From positions 267,508-331,507 of the forward strand of contig NZ_MIET01000011.1 in NCBI RefSeq assembly GCF_003590335.1: DNA of 64,000 nucleotides, read 5' to 3'. The stretch's first letter is position 1. Each line of letters opens with the position of its first letter. Shown here in pieces: positions 1-9,566 of this stretch. The position numbers and the translations under genes were made by a program. A model generated the notes under the pieces. That model was not told where the DNA came from. It did no database searches and saw only the letters and a program-made list of their open reading frames with translations. Source of the DNA: Pseudoalteromonas sp. MSK9-3 (GTDB lineage: Bacteria; Pseudomonadota; Gammaproteobacteria; Enterobacterales; Alteromonadaceae).

Positions 1-335
1 TAATGCGTCAAACTTGTCATGAAGTTTTAAAAGAGCTTAATATTCAAGATCCGCTTTTAGACGTTGCAATGCGCCTAGAGCAAATTGCCCTTGAAGACCC
101 ATATTTCATCGAGAAGAAACTTTATCCAAACGTTGATTTCTATTCAGGTATCATCCTGAAAGCTATCGGTATTCCAACAAGCATGTTCACAGTTATCTTT
201 GCTATGTCTCGTACTGTTGGTTGGATTTCTCACTGGGATGAGATGTTGTCTCAAGCAGGCCACAAAATTGGTCGCCCTCGCCAGCTTTACACAGGCTACG
301 CACAACGCGACTATTCAGATGCAGCAAAAAGATAA
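1..335 (+). CDS. gltA: citrate synthase, C-terminal part (partial)
   Basis: The open frame enters from before the window and ends in TAA at 333-335. The visible 110 residues are the C-terminal small-domain region of a type II (hexameric, NADH-sensitive type) citrate synthase, which condenses acetyl-CoA and oxaloacetate at the start of the TCA cycle in the cytoplasm. Seen directly: the [16 protein letters not shown] block, the [18 protein letters not shown] block and the [10 protein letters not shown] tail, all typical of the GltA C-terminus, including the Arg-rich substrate-binding segment. The first ATG at 3 is internal, not the true start. A strong terminator follows directly. Confidence 0.95.
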   Translation, partial: MRQTCHEVLKELNIQDPLLDVAMRLEQIALEDPYFIEKKLYPNVDFYSGIILKAIGIPTSMFTVIFAMSRTVGWISHWDEMLSQAGHKIGRPRQLYTGYAQRDYSDAAKR

Positions 336-351
336 CGCCTATCTTTTATAA

Positions 352-376
352 AAAGGCCGCCTTTGCGGCCTTTTTT
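352..376 (+). terminator. rho-independent terminator after gltA
   Basis: A perfect 9-bp GC-rich stem (352-360 with 365-373) closes on a CTTT loop and runs into six T residues at 371-376. It sits 17 bases after the gltA stop, so it ends the gltA transcript and insulates the csd genes. Confidence 0.9.
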
Positions 377-377
377 A

Positions 378-405
378 TTGCATATGACAAAAATCAAATT
401 ACAAT
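378..405 (+). promoter_or_regulatory. possible sigma-70 promoter for csdA
   Basis: TTGCAT at 378-383 and TACAAT at 400-405 are separated by 16 bases and lie between the gltA terminator and the chosen csdA start at 438. The match is reasonable but the -35 box is imperfect. Confidence 0.4.
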
Positions 406-437
406 CCACTTCGGTAAAATCATCGGAAATAATATAC

Positions 438-1655
438 ATGAACACCATAGCTGAGCTTCGTCACGACTTCCCTTTATTGACTCGTACGGTTGATGGTCAG
501 CCTTTAATCTACCTAGATTCTGGTGCTACCAGTCAAAAGCCTCAGTGTGTTATCGATGAAATAAATGATTTTTATCGTAAAAACAACGCTAACGTACACA
601 GAGGTTTACACTCGTTAAGTGAAATCAATACATTCAAATATGAGCAAGTGCGGGTAAAACTAGCAAAATACTTAGCCGTTTCAGAACAAGAAATAGTCTG
701 GACAAGCGGTGCTACAGAAAGTATCAACATTGTTGCTGCGGGCATTGCCAAAAGCTTGAGCCAAGGTGATATTATCCTGATTAGCGCATTAGAACACCAT
801 GCCAATATCGTCCCATGGCAACAAGCAGCAAAACTCAGCGGGGCATCTTTACAAGTGATGCCAATAGACCAACAAGGTGTGCTGGATTTAACCTCAGCCT
901 TAGATATGATCGCCCAGTTACGACCTAAAGTGGTTGCATGTACCCACGCTTCAAACACATTAGGGAATATTAATGATGTAGAGGCGATAATTAAAGCAGC
1001 AAAAAAAGCAGATGCTGTGACCGTTATTGACGGCGCACAAGCATTTCTACACCTTAGGCCGAATTTATCGCATCTAGACTGTGATTTTTATGTCGGATCT
1101 GCACATAAAGCACTGGGCCCTACAGGGCTCGGTTTTTTATTCGGAAAATATAACAAGCTCAATGCCCTACCCATATTCAAAACGGGTGGGGAAATGATAG
1201 AGACAGTCACTTTTTCAACTACAACTTACCGAAATGCTCCTGCAAAATTTGAGCCTGGCACCCCTAATATCTCGGGCGTACTTGGCTTCGGTGCCGCATT
1301 AGATTACCTCGATAAAATTGATTTTGATCTCCTACAAGCATACGAGCAAGCACTATTTATATACTGCCTAAATGCACTCCAAAACATAGAGGGGATCACC
1401 ATTTACGGCGATACCGAGAATAATATTGGCACCATCAGTTTTAATTATCGAGCCGAGCATCACTACGACATAGCCACGCTATTGAATAGTTATGGCGTCG
1501 CCCTGCGTAGCGGCCATCACTGTACTCAGCCACTCATTTCAGAACTAGGAATTGAAGGTACATTAAGAGTAAGCCTTGCTTTTTACAACTCTCACGCCGA
1601 TGTGGACGCATTTATTAGTGCTCTGAAGAGTAGCATTGAATTAATCGAAGGATAA
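438..1655 (+). CDS. csdA: cysteine desulfurase CsdA (SufS/CsdA class II)
   Basis: PLP enzyme that takes sulfur from cysteine, giving alanine and an enzyme persulfide for sulfur relay or Fe-S assembly. Seen: the PLP lysine in SAHKALGPTG (Lys224) and the persulfide cysteine in RSGHHCTQPL (Cys362), plus the His-rich ALEHHANIVPW block. RSGHHCxQPL resembles CsdA more than SufS, and the partners csdE and tcdA are adjacent as in E. coli csdA-csdE-csdL. The frame is open from 363, but that start lies inside the gltA terminator hairpin. ATG 438 gives 405 residues, the normal family length. It is three bases from csdE, so they are cotranscribed. Many pipelines would call it sufS. Confidence 0.9.
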   Translation: MNTIAELRHDFPLLTRTVDGQPLIYLDSGATSQKPQCVIDEINDFYRKNNANVHRGLHSLSEINTFKYEQVRVKLAKYLAVSEQEIVWTSGATESINIVAAGIAKSLSQGDIILISALEHHANIVPWQQAAKLSGASLQVMPIDQQGVLDLTSALDMIAQLRPKVVACTHASNTLGNINDVEAIIKAAKKADAVTVIDGAQAFLHLRPNLSHLDCDFYVGSAHKALGPTGLGFLFGKYNKLNALPIFKTGGEMIETVTFSTTTYRNAPAKFEPGTPNISGVLGFGAALDYLDKIDFDLLQAYEQALFIYCLNALQNIEGITIYGDTENNIGTISFNYRAEHHYDIATLLNSYGVALRSGHHCTQPLISELGIEGTLRVSLAFYNSHADVDAFISALKSSIELIEG

Positions 1656-1658
1656 ACT

Positions 1659-2063
1659 GTGAACTACCAAGAAATACGAAACACTCTCATCGCCGCTCAT
1701 AGTTGGCAACAAAGCTATAGAGAGATCATGATGCTTGCAAAACAGCTGCCTAGCCTTCCTGATTGTTTAAAAACAGATGATTCGCTCATAAAAGGCTGTG
1801 AAAGTAAGGTTTGGTTACATATAGATTTAGATGAAGATCAGCAAAACCTTATCCTCGTTGGTGACTCTGACACTCGGATAGTAAAAGGACTATTTGCCAT
1901 TATTATAAGTATGTATAGTGGTATTTCACCAGCACACGCGAAAGAAGTTGACGCTTATGCTGAGTTTGAAACTTTGGGGTTAATTAAGCACCTTAGTCCG
2001 TCTCGTGGCAATGGGGTTCGCGCAATCATAGAGACTATCCAAAGCAAACTTTCTCAGTGGTAA
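1659..2063 (+). CDS. csdE: sulfur acceptor protein CsdE (SufE family)
   Basis: Small cytoplasmic SufE-fold protein that accepts the persulfide from CsdA. The acceptor cysteine is visible in LIKGCESKVWL (Cys47 counted from this start), matching the GC(E/Q) signature. The GTG start follows the csdA stop by three bases, so translation is probably coupled. The 134 residues are slightly shorter than E. coli CsdE. In E. coli the CsdA-CsdE pair serves TcdA, whose gene faces this one. The stop codon lies inside a perfect hairpin. Confidence 0.9.
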   Translation: MNYQEIRNTLIAAHSWQQSYREIMMLAKQLPSLPDCLKTDDSLIKGCESKVWLHIDLDEDQQNLILVGDSDTRIVKGLFAIIISMYSGISPAHAKEVDAYAEFETLGLIKHLSPSRGNGVRAIIETIQSKLSQW

Positions 2064-2075
2064 ACACTGAGAAAG
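2049..2075. terminator. perfect hairpin between convergent csdE and tcdA
   Basis: An 11-bp perfect stem (2049-2059 with 2065-2075) with a 5-base loop overlaps the csdE stop codon. U-tracts are weak on both sides (TTTG on the minus strand), so it is a plausible but not classical bidirectional terminator or an mRNA 3'-end stabiliser. Confidence 0.5.
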
Positions 2076-2082
2076 CAAATAT

Positions 2083-2880
2083 CTAAACACTCTGCATTTT
2101 TTCTCTTTTTTGCAAATACTTTTTAATGGCCCTTGATGCCGCAAAAAAGCCAAATGTCCCCGTTATCATCGTTGCCGATCCAAAGCCAGTAGCACAATCC
2201 ATGTTTTTCGACCCATCAGCCTGTTGCTTAGCCTGGCATACTTCTCCACTTGATGTTGGGTAGACAAGTTGTTCAGTCGAATAGACACAATCAACAGCAA
2301 ACTTTCGTTTTGGGTTTGACGTAAAGTTATAATTTTTACGTAAAATATACCGTACTTTAGCCAATAAAGGATCTTGAGTGGTTTTCGCCACATCGCCATA
2401 TAAAATTTGGCTTGGATCCGTTTGGCCACCAGCGCCACCAGTGGTAATAATGGGTAGCTTCCGGCGTTTACAATGAGCGATTAGCGCTGACTTCTCTTTA
2501 ACTGCATCAATACAATCTATCACATAGTCATAATCTGTAATATGATCTGTAATATTATCTAATGTTAGAAAGTCATCCACTAAACTCACTTTACAATTGG
2601 GGTTTATATCTAGCAAACGGGATTTCATGGCTTCAATTTTTTGTTCACCCACGCTACTTGAAAGTGCATGTATTTGACGGTTTATATTAGTCACACAGAT
2701 ATCATCTAAATCAATCAATGTGATATGGCCAATTCCAGTACGAACCAACGCCTCCGCAGCCCAACTGCCAACACCGCCAATACCGACCACACAAAAGTGA
2801 GCTTGTTGTAGCCAATTGAGTTGCTGCTCACCATATAAACGTGAAATACCGCCAAACCTTAATTGCGTTTGTTGTTCCAT
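2083..2880 (-). CDS. tcdA: tRNA threonylcarbamoyladenosine dehydratase TcdA (CsdL)
   Basis: E1-like ThiF/MoeB-fold enzyme that uses ATP to cyclise N6-threonylcarbamoyladenosine (t6A37) of ANN-decoding tRNAs to ct6A. Seen: the nucleotide-binding VGIGGVGSWAAEAL near residues 32-45, the LIDLDDICVTNINRQ segment, and the DYVIDCIDAV and TTGGAGGQTDP blocks typical of TcdA. At 265 residues it is normal length. It converges on csdE, the same arrangement as csdL next to csdAE in E. coli, which fits its known dependence on the CsdA/CsdE sulfur pathway. A pseudouridine synthase gene lies four bases upstream on the same strand, so two tRNA/rRNA-modifying genes are probably cotranscribed. Confidence 0.92.
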   Translation of the reverse strand: MEQQTQLRFGGISRLYGEQQLNWLQQAHFCVVGIGGVGSWAAEALVRTGIGHITLIDLDDICVTNINRQIHALSSSVGEQKIEAMKSRLLDINPNCKVSLVDDFLTLDNITDHITDYDYVIDCIDAVKEKSALIAHCKRRKLPIITTGGAGGQTDPSQILYGDVAKTTQDPLLAKVRYILRKNYNFTSNPKRKFAVDCVYSTEQLVYPTSSGEVCQAKQQADGSKNMDCATGFGSATMITGTFGFFAASRAIKKYLQKREKMQSV

Positions 2881-2884
2881 TATA

Positions 2885-3550
2885 CTACCACTCTAGCGAC
2901 CATGGGCTGTTCCACTTTGAGAAAACCTCATGATTAATTAATTTCATAAACTTTTCGCCCTCACAAGGAACAGCCTGATAATTGTAGGTTTGGCCATGCC
3001 ACTGAAAACGAAGTGCATAAGCATGCAAATATACACGGTCAGCTTTCTCACTTCCGTATAATTCATCACCAAAAATTGGTGCTGAAATACTCTTCATTGC
3101 CACCCTAAGCTGGTGCGTTTTGCCTGTGTAAGGTTTTAAAATAACGCCTCGAAGCCCAGCTTCAATACTCATCGTATAAAAACGTGTTATTGCAGGGTTA
3201 TGCACTGATTTAAGTAGCTTATGTGCACCTCTTCGGGCCTTAGACATATCGCCTTTAATCCAACCTTGTTTTTTATTTGGCTTATTAGCAATAAGAGCTA
3301 AATACACTTTGTCTATTTCTCTGTTTGCAAATAACTCACTTAACTGGCTGGCTACGGTGCTAGATTTAGCGAAAATCAATAGCCCTGATGTCACCTTATC
3401 TAAGCGATGGACAGAAAAAAGTTTTATCTTAAGCTGAGCTTCTAATTGCACAACGAAGCCCGCACCGCCTTCGCTATGAAAACTTATTCCCGCGGGTTTA
3501 ATCGCAACAATAAAATCACACTCATCTGCGATTATTTCAAACTTGCTCAT
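2885..3550 (-). CDS. RluA-family pseudouridine synthase
   Basis: RNA uridine isomerase of the RluA/RsuA superfamily. The catalytic Asp is in the family motif HRLDKVTSGLLIFAK, and the C-terminal GKTHQLRVAM block is also characteristic. It lacks an N-terminal S4 domain, like the short RluA-like group (TIGR01621 type, by resemblance). Target base unknown. The frame opens at 3565, but ATG 3550 (MSKFEII) is preferred because it leaves only a 14-base overlap with the end of kdsB. It is probably the distal gene of the msbA-lpxK-ycaR-kdsB transcript. Confidence 0.85.
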   Translation of the reverse strand: MSKFEIIADECDFIVAIKPAGISFHSEGGAGFVVQLEAQLKIKLFSVHRLDKVTSGLLIFAKSSTVASQLSELFANREIDKVYLALIANKPNKKQGWIKGDMSKARRGAHKLLKSVHNPAITRFYTMSIEAGLRGVILKPYTGKTHQLRVAMKSISAPIFGDELYGSEKADRVYLHAYALRFQWHGQTYNYQAVPCEGEKFMKLINHEVFSKWNSPWSLEW

Positions 3551-4298
3551 TAACCAACTCAACAACTCGCGCTAAATCTTCTGCCGTATCTACGCCTGCG
3601 TGCACAGGCTTTGCAGCTTTTGATATTTTTATTTTGTGACCATGATATAGAACGCGTAACTGCTCAAGCGACTCTTGACCCTCAAGTGGCGATACAGGAA
3701 GCGCCAAATAATCTTTAATAAACCCAGCTCTGTATGCATAAATACCAACATGCCGCTGAAAATTATCAACAGGAATTGCGTCTTTATCTAACGCTAACAT
3801 ACTGCTGCGTTGAAAAGGGATGGGTGAGCGAGAGAAATACAATGCATTGCCGTGAACGTCGTTTACCACTTTTACCGCATTAGGGTTTAATACTTCTTCA
3901 ACATCTTCAACATCCACACTAAGTGTCGCCATCGGTGCATTCGAGGTCGTTAACAAGCTTGCCACCTGATTTATGTTTTCAGCTTCGAGTAACGGCTCGT
4001 CACCTTGTACATTAACAACAATTGTTTCAGGGTCTAATTTCAGTGTTTCAACAACTTCCGCTAACCTTTCAGTGCCTGACTGATGATCCTCTTTCGTCAT
4101 TAAAACCTTATCGGTAAACCCTCGTACAGCATCAAACACCAATGAATGATCTGTTGCAATGTACACTGCGCTCGCATCGGAGCGGGAAGCTTGTTCAAAA
4201 ACATGTTGGATCATTGGCTTACCACAAATATCCGCCAACGGTTTTCCAGGTAAACGACTCGATGCATAACGGGCAGGTATAACGACTACGAATGCCAC
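3537..4298 (-). CDS. kdsB: 3-deoxy-manno-octulosonate cytidylyltransferase (CMP-KDO synthetase)
   Basis: Activates KDO with CTP to CMP-KDO, the donor for the inner core of lipopolysaccharide. Seen: the N-terminal nucleotide-binding [14 protein letters not shown] motif, VQGDEPL, and the YFSRSPIPF and HVGIYAYR segments of the family. The 253 residues are normal. Its start overlaps the end of ycaR by 13 bases, and its end overlaps the pseudouridine synthase start, so the operon is translationally tight. The neighbours lpxK and msbA share the lipid A/LPS pathway. Confidence 0.97.
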   Translation of the reverse strand: MAFVVVIPARYASSRLPGKPLADICGKPMIQHVFEQASRSDASAVYIATDHSLVFDAVRGFTDKVLMTKEDHQSGTERLAEVVETLKLDPETIVVNVQGDEPLLEAENINQVASLLTTSNAPMATLSVDVEDVEEVLNPNAVKVVNDVHGNALYFSRSPIPFQRSSMLALDKDAIPVDNFQRHVGIYAYRAGFIKDYLALPVSPLEGQESLEQLRVLYHGHKIKISKAAKPVHAGVDTAEDLARVVELVNEQV

Positions 4299-4483
4299 TT
4301 TTCAACCTCGTCTAAACTCAATTCTCTTGCTTCGTTTTCTAATAAAACTGGAATATCATCTCTAATTGGATATGCTAACTTGGATGCAGTACTGATAAGT
4401 TCACTGTGCTCTTTGTCATATTGCAACTTACCTTTGCACACAGGACAGGCTAAAATTTCTAATAACTTTTTATCGAAGGCCAT
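4286..4483 (-). CDS. ycaR: Trm112/YcaR-family small protein
   Basis: 65-residue protein of the UPF0434/Trm112 family found between lpxK and kdsB in many gammaproteobacteria. Seen: [14 protein letters not shown] near residues 7-20, carrying a CxxC pair, and [11 protein letters not shown] in the middle, both hallmarks. Only one CxxC is present, so a complete four-Cys zinc site is not formed within one chain, which is normal for the bacterial family. Role unknown; the eukaryotic Trm112 is a methyltransferase activator. Overlaps both neighbours by a few bases. Confidence 0.9.
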   Translation of the reverse strand: MAFDKKLLEILACPVCKGKLQYDKEHSELISTASKLAYPIRDDIPVLLENEARELSLDEVEKWHS

Positions 4484-5453
4484 GATGGATCTCTTTATTC
4501 TTTAAAATATCTAATAATTGATTTACTAACATCTTACTCGGTTGTGCTTCAACTTTTAAGTAATACCAATTCTCTTTTGCAAAGCTTTGGCATTTTACAG
4601 CGTCTTTTTCGGTCATAAATATTGCCGTATCACCAAATTGACTAAAGTCCGATTTTACATACGCATGATGATCACGAAAGTGTGCAGTATCGATGATATC
4701 AACACCTTCTTCTTGCAATGATTTTTCAAAGCGCTGAGGATTGCCTATTGCGCTAACAGCGACTCCTTTTTTAGGGTAGTCTTCGCACTTGAGCCCGGTA
4801 TGAACACTGTAAATACCCGTGCTTTGTAAAACGTAATTAACAGGTGCAGTACCACCATTTTCGATCACAAGGTCAACATTATCTAGCCGGCTAGGGAGCT
4901 CTCGCAATGGCCCTGCTGGCAATAAACATCCGTTCCCGAAGCGACGCTTGCTATCAACGATACAAAACTCAACAGATCGTTGCATCTTATAATGTTGTAA
5001 TCCATCATCAGAAACGATTAAGTCTATTTTATATTTATTCTTAAGATAGTTGCAGCTTGCTTCTCGGTCTGGCCCTATCACTACAGGGCAACCAAGACGT
5101 GAATGTAATAAATAAGGCTCGTCACCAGCCTCTGTTACCGAACTCAAGTCCGTCACCTCAAATGGGTAATTTGGCGCTTGAGACCCATAACCTCGACTTA
5201 TCACTGCAACTTTAAATCCTTGTGTCTGCAAAAACGCGACCAACCACAAAGCAAATGGGGTTTTGCCATTACCGCCAATACTGATATTGCCGACAACAAT
5301 AATCGGTGTATGTGACGTAAATCGTTTCAGTAACCCCAGTGAAAATAGCCCTCGCCGAATAGTTGAAACAGCCCAAAACAATAAACTTAATGGCAATAAC
5401 AAATAGGTAACTAAGGACTTAGGTTGGTACCATGTTTGCTCTATACTTTTCAA
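4470..5453 (-). CDS. lpxK: tetraacyldisaccharide 4'-kinase LpxK
   Basis: Phosphorylates the 4' position of the lipid A disaccharide precursor at the inner membrane. Seen: an N-terminal hydrophobic segment (about residues 14-30), the P-loop in [13 protein letters not shown], the ISRGYGS block, and SDDGLQHY, the catalytic-region signature of LpxK. Normal length at 327 residues. It starts three bases after the msbA stop and overlaps ycaR, so it is cotranscribed with the flippase that moves its product. Confidence 0.96.
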   Translation of the reverse strand: MKSIEQTWYQPKSLVTYLLLPLSLLFWAVSTIRRGLFSLGLLKRFTSHTPIIVVGNISIGGNGKTPFALWLVAFLQTQGFKVAVISRGYGSQAPNYPFEVTDLSSVTEAGDEPYLLHSRLGCPVVIGPDREASCNYLKNKYKIDLIVSDDGLQHYKMQRSVEFCIVDSKRRFGNGCLLPAGPLRELPSRLDNVDLVIENGGTAPVNYVLQSTGIYSVHTGLKCEDYPKKGVAVSAIGNPQRFEKSLQEEGVDIIDTAHFRDHHAYVKSDFSQFGDTAIFMTEKDAVKCQSFAKENWYYLKVEAQPSKMLVNQLLDILKNKEIHHGLR

Positions 5454-5456
5454 AAC

Positions 5457-7193
5457 TTATTCACCATACTGCATTTTGCACAACGCCGCATAAGCCCCTT
5501 GCTGGGCCAATAAGCTTTGATGAGTGCCTTGTTCAACAATTTCGCCTTGCTCCACAACATAAATTTTATCTGACTTTTCGATTGTTGAGAGTCGATGTGC
5601 TATCACAATAGACGTTTTATTTTGCATTAAATTATCGAGTGCATCTTGTATTAACCGCTCTGACTCAGTATCGAGCGCTGACGTTGCCTCATCTAAAATA
5701 AGGATAGGTGCATCTTTAACTATGGCGCGAGCTATTGCCAGTCGTTGACGCTGCCCACCAGAGAGCATAACGCCATTCTCTCCAACCATTGTATCTAACC
5801 CGTCAGGGAGATCTTTAATAAACTCCCAAACATGTGCTTGTTGTGCAACAGACTTTAACTCGTCAGAAGACAATAGTGTTTCTAATCCGTACATAATATT
5901 ATTGGCAATGGTATCATTGAACAATACAACTTGCTGTGAAACGACAGCAAACTGCCTTCTCAAGTCCTGTAAAGAGAGTGACTTGATGTCTACACCATCA
6001 AGCTTAATAGACCCTTGCTCAATATCATAATAACGAGGCAATAAGTTTGATAATGTTGACTTGCCAGAGCCAGAGCGCCCAACTAGGGCAATACTTTCAC
6101 CCGCAGTCACGTGTAAATTAAGCGATTTTATAACAGGGACGTCTTTTGTAGGATAACAAAACGTTACGTCTTTAATTTCCAACTGGCCGTTTGCTTTATC
6201 AAGCGAAACCGTGCCCGTGTCTTTTTCTGTCTGTGTATCTAAAATTTCAAAAATACTTTGCGCTGCAGAGATCCCGCGTTGTAAATCGCTATTCACGTTC
6301 GCCAATTGCTTTAATGGCCTCAACATCATCATCATCGATGTCAATAGTGAAACAAATGCCCCTGCGCTGATAGTATCAATCATCGAAGGCATGGCAATGA
6401 TCGCTAGAATAAGCGCCATTGCGCTTGCAGCCAGTATTTGAATAACAGAAACACTTAATGCACGTGTCGCATCCATTTTAACTCTTTGCTGTCTGTTTCT
6501 ATTATTCACAATTGAGAATTTATCGATTTCTTTTTTTTGCCCACCAAAGCCATGAATAACTTTATGGCCAGCAAGCATTTGCTCAGATCCGCGGGTGACT
6601 TCTCCCATTGCATCTTGAATATTTTTCGATATTTTACGAAAACGTTTAGAAACAAGGGTAACAATCAGTGCGACAACAGGAATAATAATTAAAAAAACCG
6701 ACGATAACTGCCAACTTGAGCGGAACATAACCACAAGTAGAAAAATAACAAAAGCGCCTTCTCGGATCATAACTTGTAGTGCACGTGTGATCGCTTGTTG
6801 AACTTGCTCAGTATCGAACGTGATCTTTGATATCAGCTCACCATTGGAATGTTTATCATGAAATGAAACAGGCAAGTACAGCATATGTTCATATAATTCT
6901 TGTCTAAGCTGCCTAACGACTTGCGAACCTACATAGGTCAGACAATACGATGCCATATAATTGAAAATACCGCGACCAAGTACCAATGCTATTACAACAA
7001 TCGGTGCCCAAGACAGTATGTCCACATTTCTGTCACTCAAACCTTCATCTATAAATGGTTGCATTAAGCGAACAAATAGCGCATCCATTGCGGCATATCC
7101 AAGCATCCCAATAACGGCACATATGGCAACCGCTTTATACTCAAACGTGTAAGCCAGCAAACGTTTATAAATTTGCTTCGCGCTCATTTGCAT
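5457..7193 (-). CDS. msbA: lipid A export ATP-binding/permease protein MsbA
   Basis: Homodimeric ABC flippase that moves core-lipid A across the inner membrane. The N-terminal half has six membrane spans; the C-terminal half has the ATPase with Walker A GRSGSGKST (about residue 373), signature LSGGQRQRLAIARA (about residue 476), Walker B ILILDEATSALD and the H-loop IAHRLST. At 578 residues it has the usual length. ATG 7193 is used; a second in-frame ATG lies two codons later. First gene of the msbA-lpxK-ycaR-kdsB run. Confidence 0.97.
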   Translation of the reverse strand: MQMSAKQIYKRLLAYTFEYKAVAICAVIGMLGYAAMDALFVRLMQPFIDEGLSDRNVDILSWAPIVVIALVLGRGIFNYMASYCLTYVGSQVVRQLRQELYEHMLYLPVSFHDKHSNGELISKITFDTEQVQQAITRALQVMIREGAFVIFLLVVMFRSSWQLSSVFLIIIPVVALIVTLVSKRFRKISKNIQDAMGEVTRGSEQMLAGHKVIHGFGGQKKEIDKFSIVNNRNRQQRVKMDATRALSVSVIQILAASAMALILAIIAMPSMIDTISAGAFVSLLTSMMMMLRPLKQLANVNSDLQRGISAAQSIFEILDTQTEKDTGTVSLDKANGQLEIKDVTFCYPTKDVPVIKSLNLHVTAGESIALVGRSGSGKSTLSNLLPRYYDIEQGSIKLDGVDIKSLSLQDLRRQFAVVSQQVVLFNDTIANNIMYGLETLLSSDELKSVAQQAHVWEFIKDLPDGLDTMVGENGVMLSGGQRQRLAIARAIVKDAPILILDEATSALDTESERLIQDALDNLMQNKTSIVIAHRLSTIEKSDKIYVVEQGEIVEQGTHQSLLAQQGAYAALCKMQYGE

Positions 7194-7304
7194 ATACTTT
7201 CTTCCAATCTTTTTCTACAAAACAAGGTATTGTACTTGTCATACTAATAAAACAAAATGCCCAACTTAAATTAATCGCCGATGTACTCTGTATTCGATAA
7301 AATA

Positions 7305-9539
7305 TTACCTAAGAAACCAAAATTCCTTGGCAGTTCGAGCCTTACTGAGCACTAATTCATCATCAAACACCTTTATATTAATATGGCCATTGATGGCTGT
7401 ATCTAGTTGGACTACATCTGACTCTCTATACCTATCGACAACCTCGGAATGAGGGAGTTTCCATTGGGAGTGATAACTACGCGAATAGATGGCAATTTCG
7501 GGGTTTACTGCCCGAATGAACTCATCAGATGACGATGTTTTACTGCCATGATGCGGAGCAAGCAGAATCGTGCTAGTTAGCTTGCCAAGAGGATACTGCT
7601 CTATTAGCTTAAATTCAGCTTTACGCTCAATGTCTCCAGGTAACAAAAGAGAAAACTTACCGTCACTTATTTTAACAACGCAAGAGTTATTATTTTTAGA
7701 GCCTAAATCAAACATAGGCCATAAGGTCTCAACAAATACGGTGTTAAGCTGTAAAGATTTCAACTCACAATGGCTGTGGGTATTACCTTTATGAAACTCC
7801 GCCAAAGATTCAAACCGGTCAAACCTATAAAGCTCCTCAACCCCTCCAATATGGTCTTTATCTTGATGACTTAGTATTGTGTAAGCCAACTCTATGTCAT
7901 TTGCTACAATATGCGGCTGAACCACATGTTCAAAAATGGCGTATTTATTAAAGTACTTAGCCCCTAAATCGTAGAGAAGCCCTTTTCCTTGACTGCTGAC
8001 TAATACCGACGTGCCATGCCCGACATCAAAAACATCTATCTCCCAACGTGGCTGAATGAGCGTCAACCTGTAAACTCCATATAATACGATTGGCCACCAA
8101 ACCAACTTTCTTATGGGGTCAAAAAGCAAAAATATGAATACACTGTAGATAAATAGCAAAGTAATTAATTCAATTTTCCCACTATTCCACCAGCCATTTG
8201 AGCCTAATACCTCTATAGCACTTTGTAATAGCCAATTAAATAACCCATCGAACCGCGCTAAAGCGCTGGTTATGTTTACGAGATAAGAAAGCGCAACACC
8301 CAACAGGATAAAAGGAAAAATAACAAACGTCAGCAAAGGAATTGCAACTAAGTTAGTAAATAAACCCGCCAAACTAACACCTTGAAAAATAAAGATGCTT
8401 AGGGGCGCTAGCAAAATACCAATGTAAAACTGCACTTTGATTAACCGAAACAACCAACTCATAGGTGTTATAAAATCAGTCTGATAATGCACAACGGAAA
8501 TAAAAATAGCGGTGACCGCAATAAATGAGAAATACCACCCAACATTTAACAGCACAAACGGGTCTAGTAATAAAGTTAAGCTTGCAGCGATAAGCAATAA
8601 CCTAGGTTTGCTTATATTCCTTTTCAAAAAGTACACTAATGTAGCTAATAAAATCATGCTATAAGCTCTTATAGCAGATACGCTCATACCGCTTAAATAG
8701 ACGTACATAAACGCAATCACTAGCCCAGCTAACGCGTAAAACATTCTCAAATGGTATCGCTGTACCTGGTCGTTTCTTGTAATACTAAGAACCACCCAAG
8801 ACGCAAATTTGCTTATCCAAAATGAGATCGCAAACACGATCCCTATATGTAACCCAGAAATTGCCATCAAATGACTCAAACCAAGTGTTCGCATTACCTC
8901 CCTGTCGTTATCTTCAATCTTACTTTTATCGCCAGTCAGCAATGTATAGTAAAACCAGTTAAGTTCTAAGGATCCAAATGTGCGCCATATAAAATGCCTA
9001 TATTCATGATATGCGCTTTCATCTTGCGGCCCCAACAACTGATAGCTGTTAATTCGTCCTTTAAATATTATTTTATTTTTAAAAGCGTAAAGTTCACTAT
9101 CAAAGCCTGAAAAGTTTTTTCGTCCTCGAAACAACCTTAATTTGGCGTTACCTGTTAATTTTAAACCAGTTTGAATATCGAAACCTGTATTTTTAATGGC
9201 TAAGTTAGCCAATGGCTTCACTAAAGGTCCGTAGTGCATATCACCTACTTGGGACAAGCGTACTTGAACATAATTTGTAGGTTGCCCCCCTAACACTCGC
9301 TGTATCTTACCAACAATGAATACCTCCTCATTAAATGTCATATTTTCAGTGTTAAATGTGTAAAATAAGCTGTGATGACCAATAACATTGAAAATAGACA
9401 CAATAAACCCTAACAATACGGGCAGAAACCGCTTAAAATAACGGGACAAAATCGTGAGGAAGACAATACAGCTATAAAACTGCCATGTTTTGTAAAAAAA
9501 TACGGTGATGATACAGCCGAATAGAAATCCCCAACACAT
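7305..9539 (-). CDS. comEC: DNA internalization competence protein ComEC/Rec2
   Basis: Inner-membrane channel that takes single-stranded DNA into the cytoplasm during natural transformation. Seen: N-terminal hydrophobic spans, a central competence domain (LMAISGLHIGIVFA, then MSVSAIRAYSMI), and a C-terminal metallo-beta-lactamase-like domain with FDVGHGTSVLV, SHQDKDHIGG and APHHGSKTSSS. The frame opens at a TTG at 9587, but that overlaps the divergent DUF2062 gene. ATG 9539 begins right at the first hydrophobic segment and gives 744 residues, typical for the family. It corresponds to ycaI upstream of msbA in E. coli. Confidence 0.93.
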   Translation of the reverse strand: MCWGFLFGCIITVFFYKTWQFYSCIVFLTILSRYFKRFLPVLLGFIVSIFNVIGHHSLFYTFNTENMTFNEEVFIVGKIQRVLGGQPTNYVQVRLSQVGDMHYGPLVKPLANLAIKNTGFDIQTGLKLTGNAKLRLFRGRKNFSGFDSELYAFKNKIIFKGRINSYQLLGPQDESAYHEYRHFIWRTFGSLELNWFYYTLLTGDKSKIEDNDREVMRTLGLSHLMAISGLHIGIVFAISFWISKFASWVVLSITRNDQVQRYHLRMFYALAGLVIAFMYVYLSGMSVSAIRAYSMILLATLVYFLKRNISKPRLLLIAASLTLLLDPFVLLNVGWYFSFIAVTAIFISVVHYQTDFITPMSWLFRLIKVQFYIGILLAPLSIFIFQGVSLAGLFTNLVAIPLLTFVIFPFILLGVALSYLVNITSALARFDGLFNWLLQSAIEVLGSNGWWNSGKIELITLLFIYSVFIFLLFDPIRKLVWWPIVLYGVYRLTLIQPRWEIDVFDVGHGTSVLVSSQGKGLLYDLGAKYFNKYAIFEHVVQPHIVANDIELAYTILSHQDKDHIGGVEELYRFDRFESLAEFHKGNTHSHCELKSLQLNTVFVETLWPMFDLGSKNNNSCVVKISDGKFSLLLPGDIERKAEFKLIEQYPLGKLTSTILLAPHHGSKTSSSDEFIRAVNPEIAIYSRSYHSQWKLPHSEVVDRYRESDVVQLDTAINGHINIKVFDDELVLSKARTAKEFWFLR

Positions 9540-9566
9540 AAAAATTGAAGTATACGGTTGCTTGCT

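Noticed and set aside
363..437. N-terminal extension of csdA from 363.
   Set aside because: Starts within the gltA terminator hairpin and is not present in the family.
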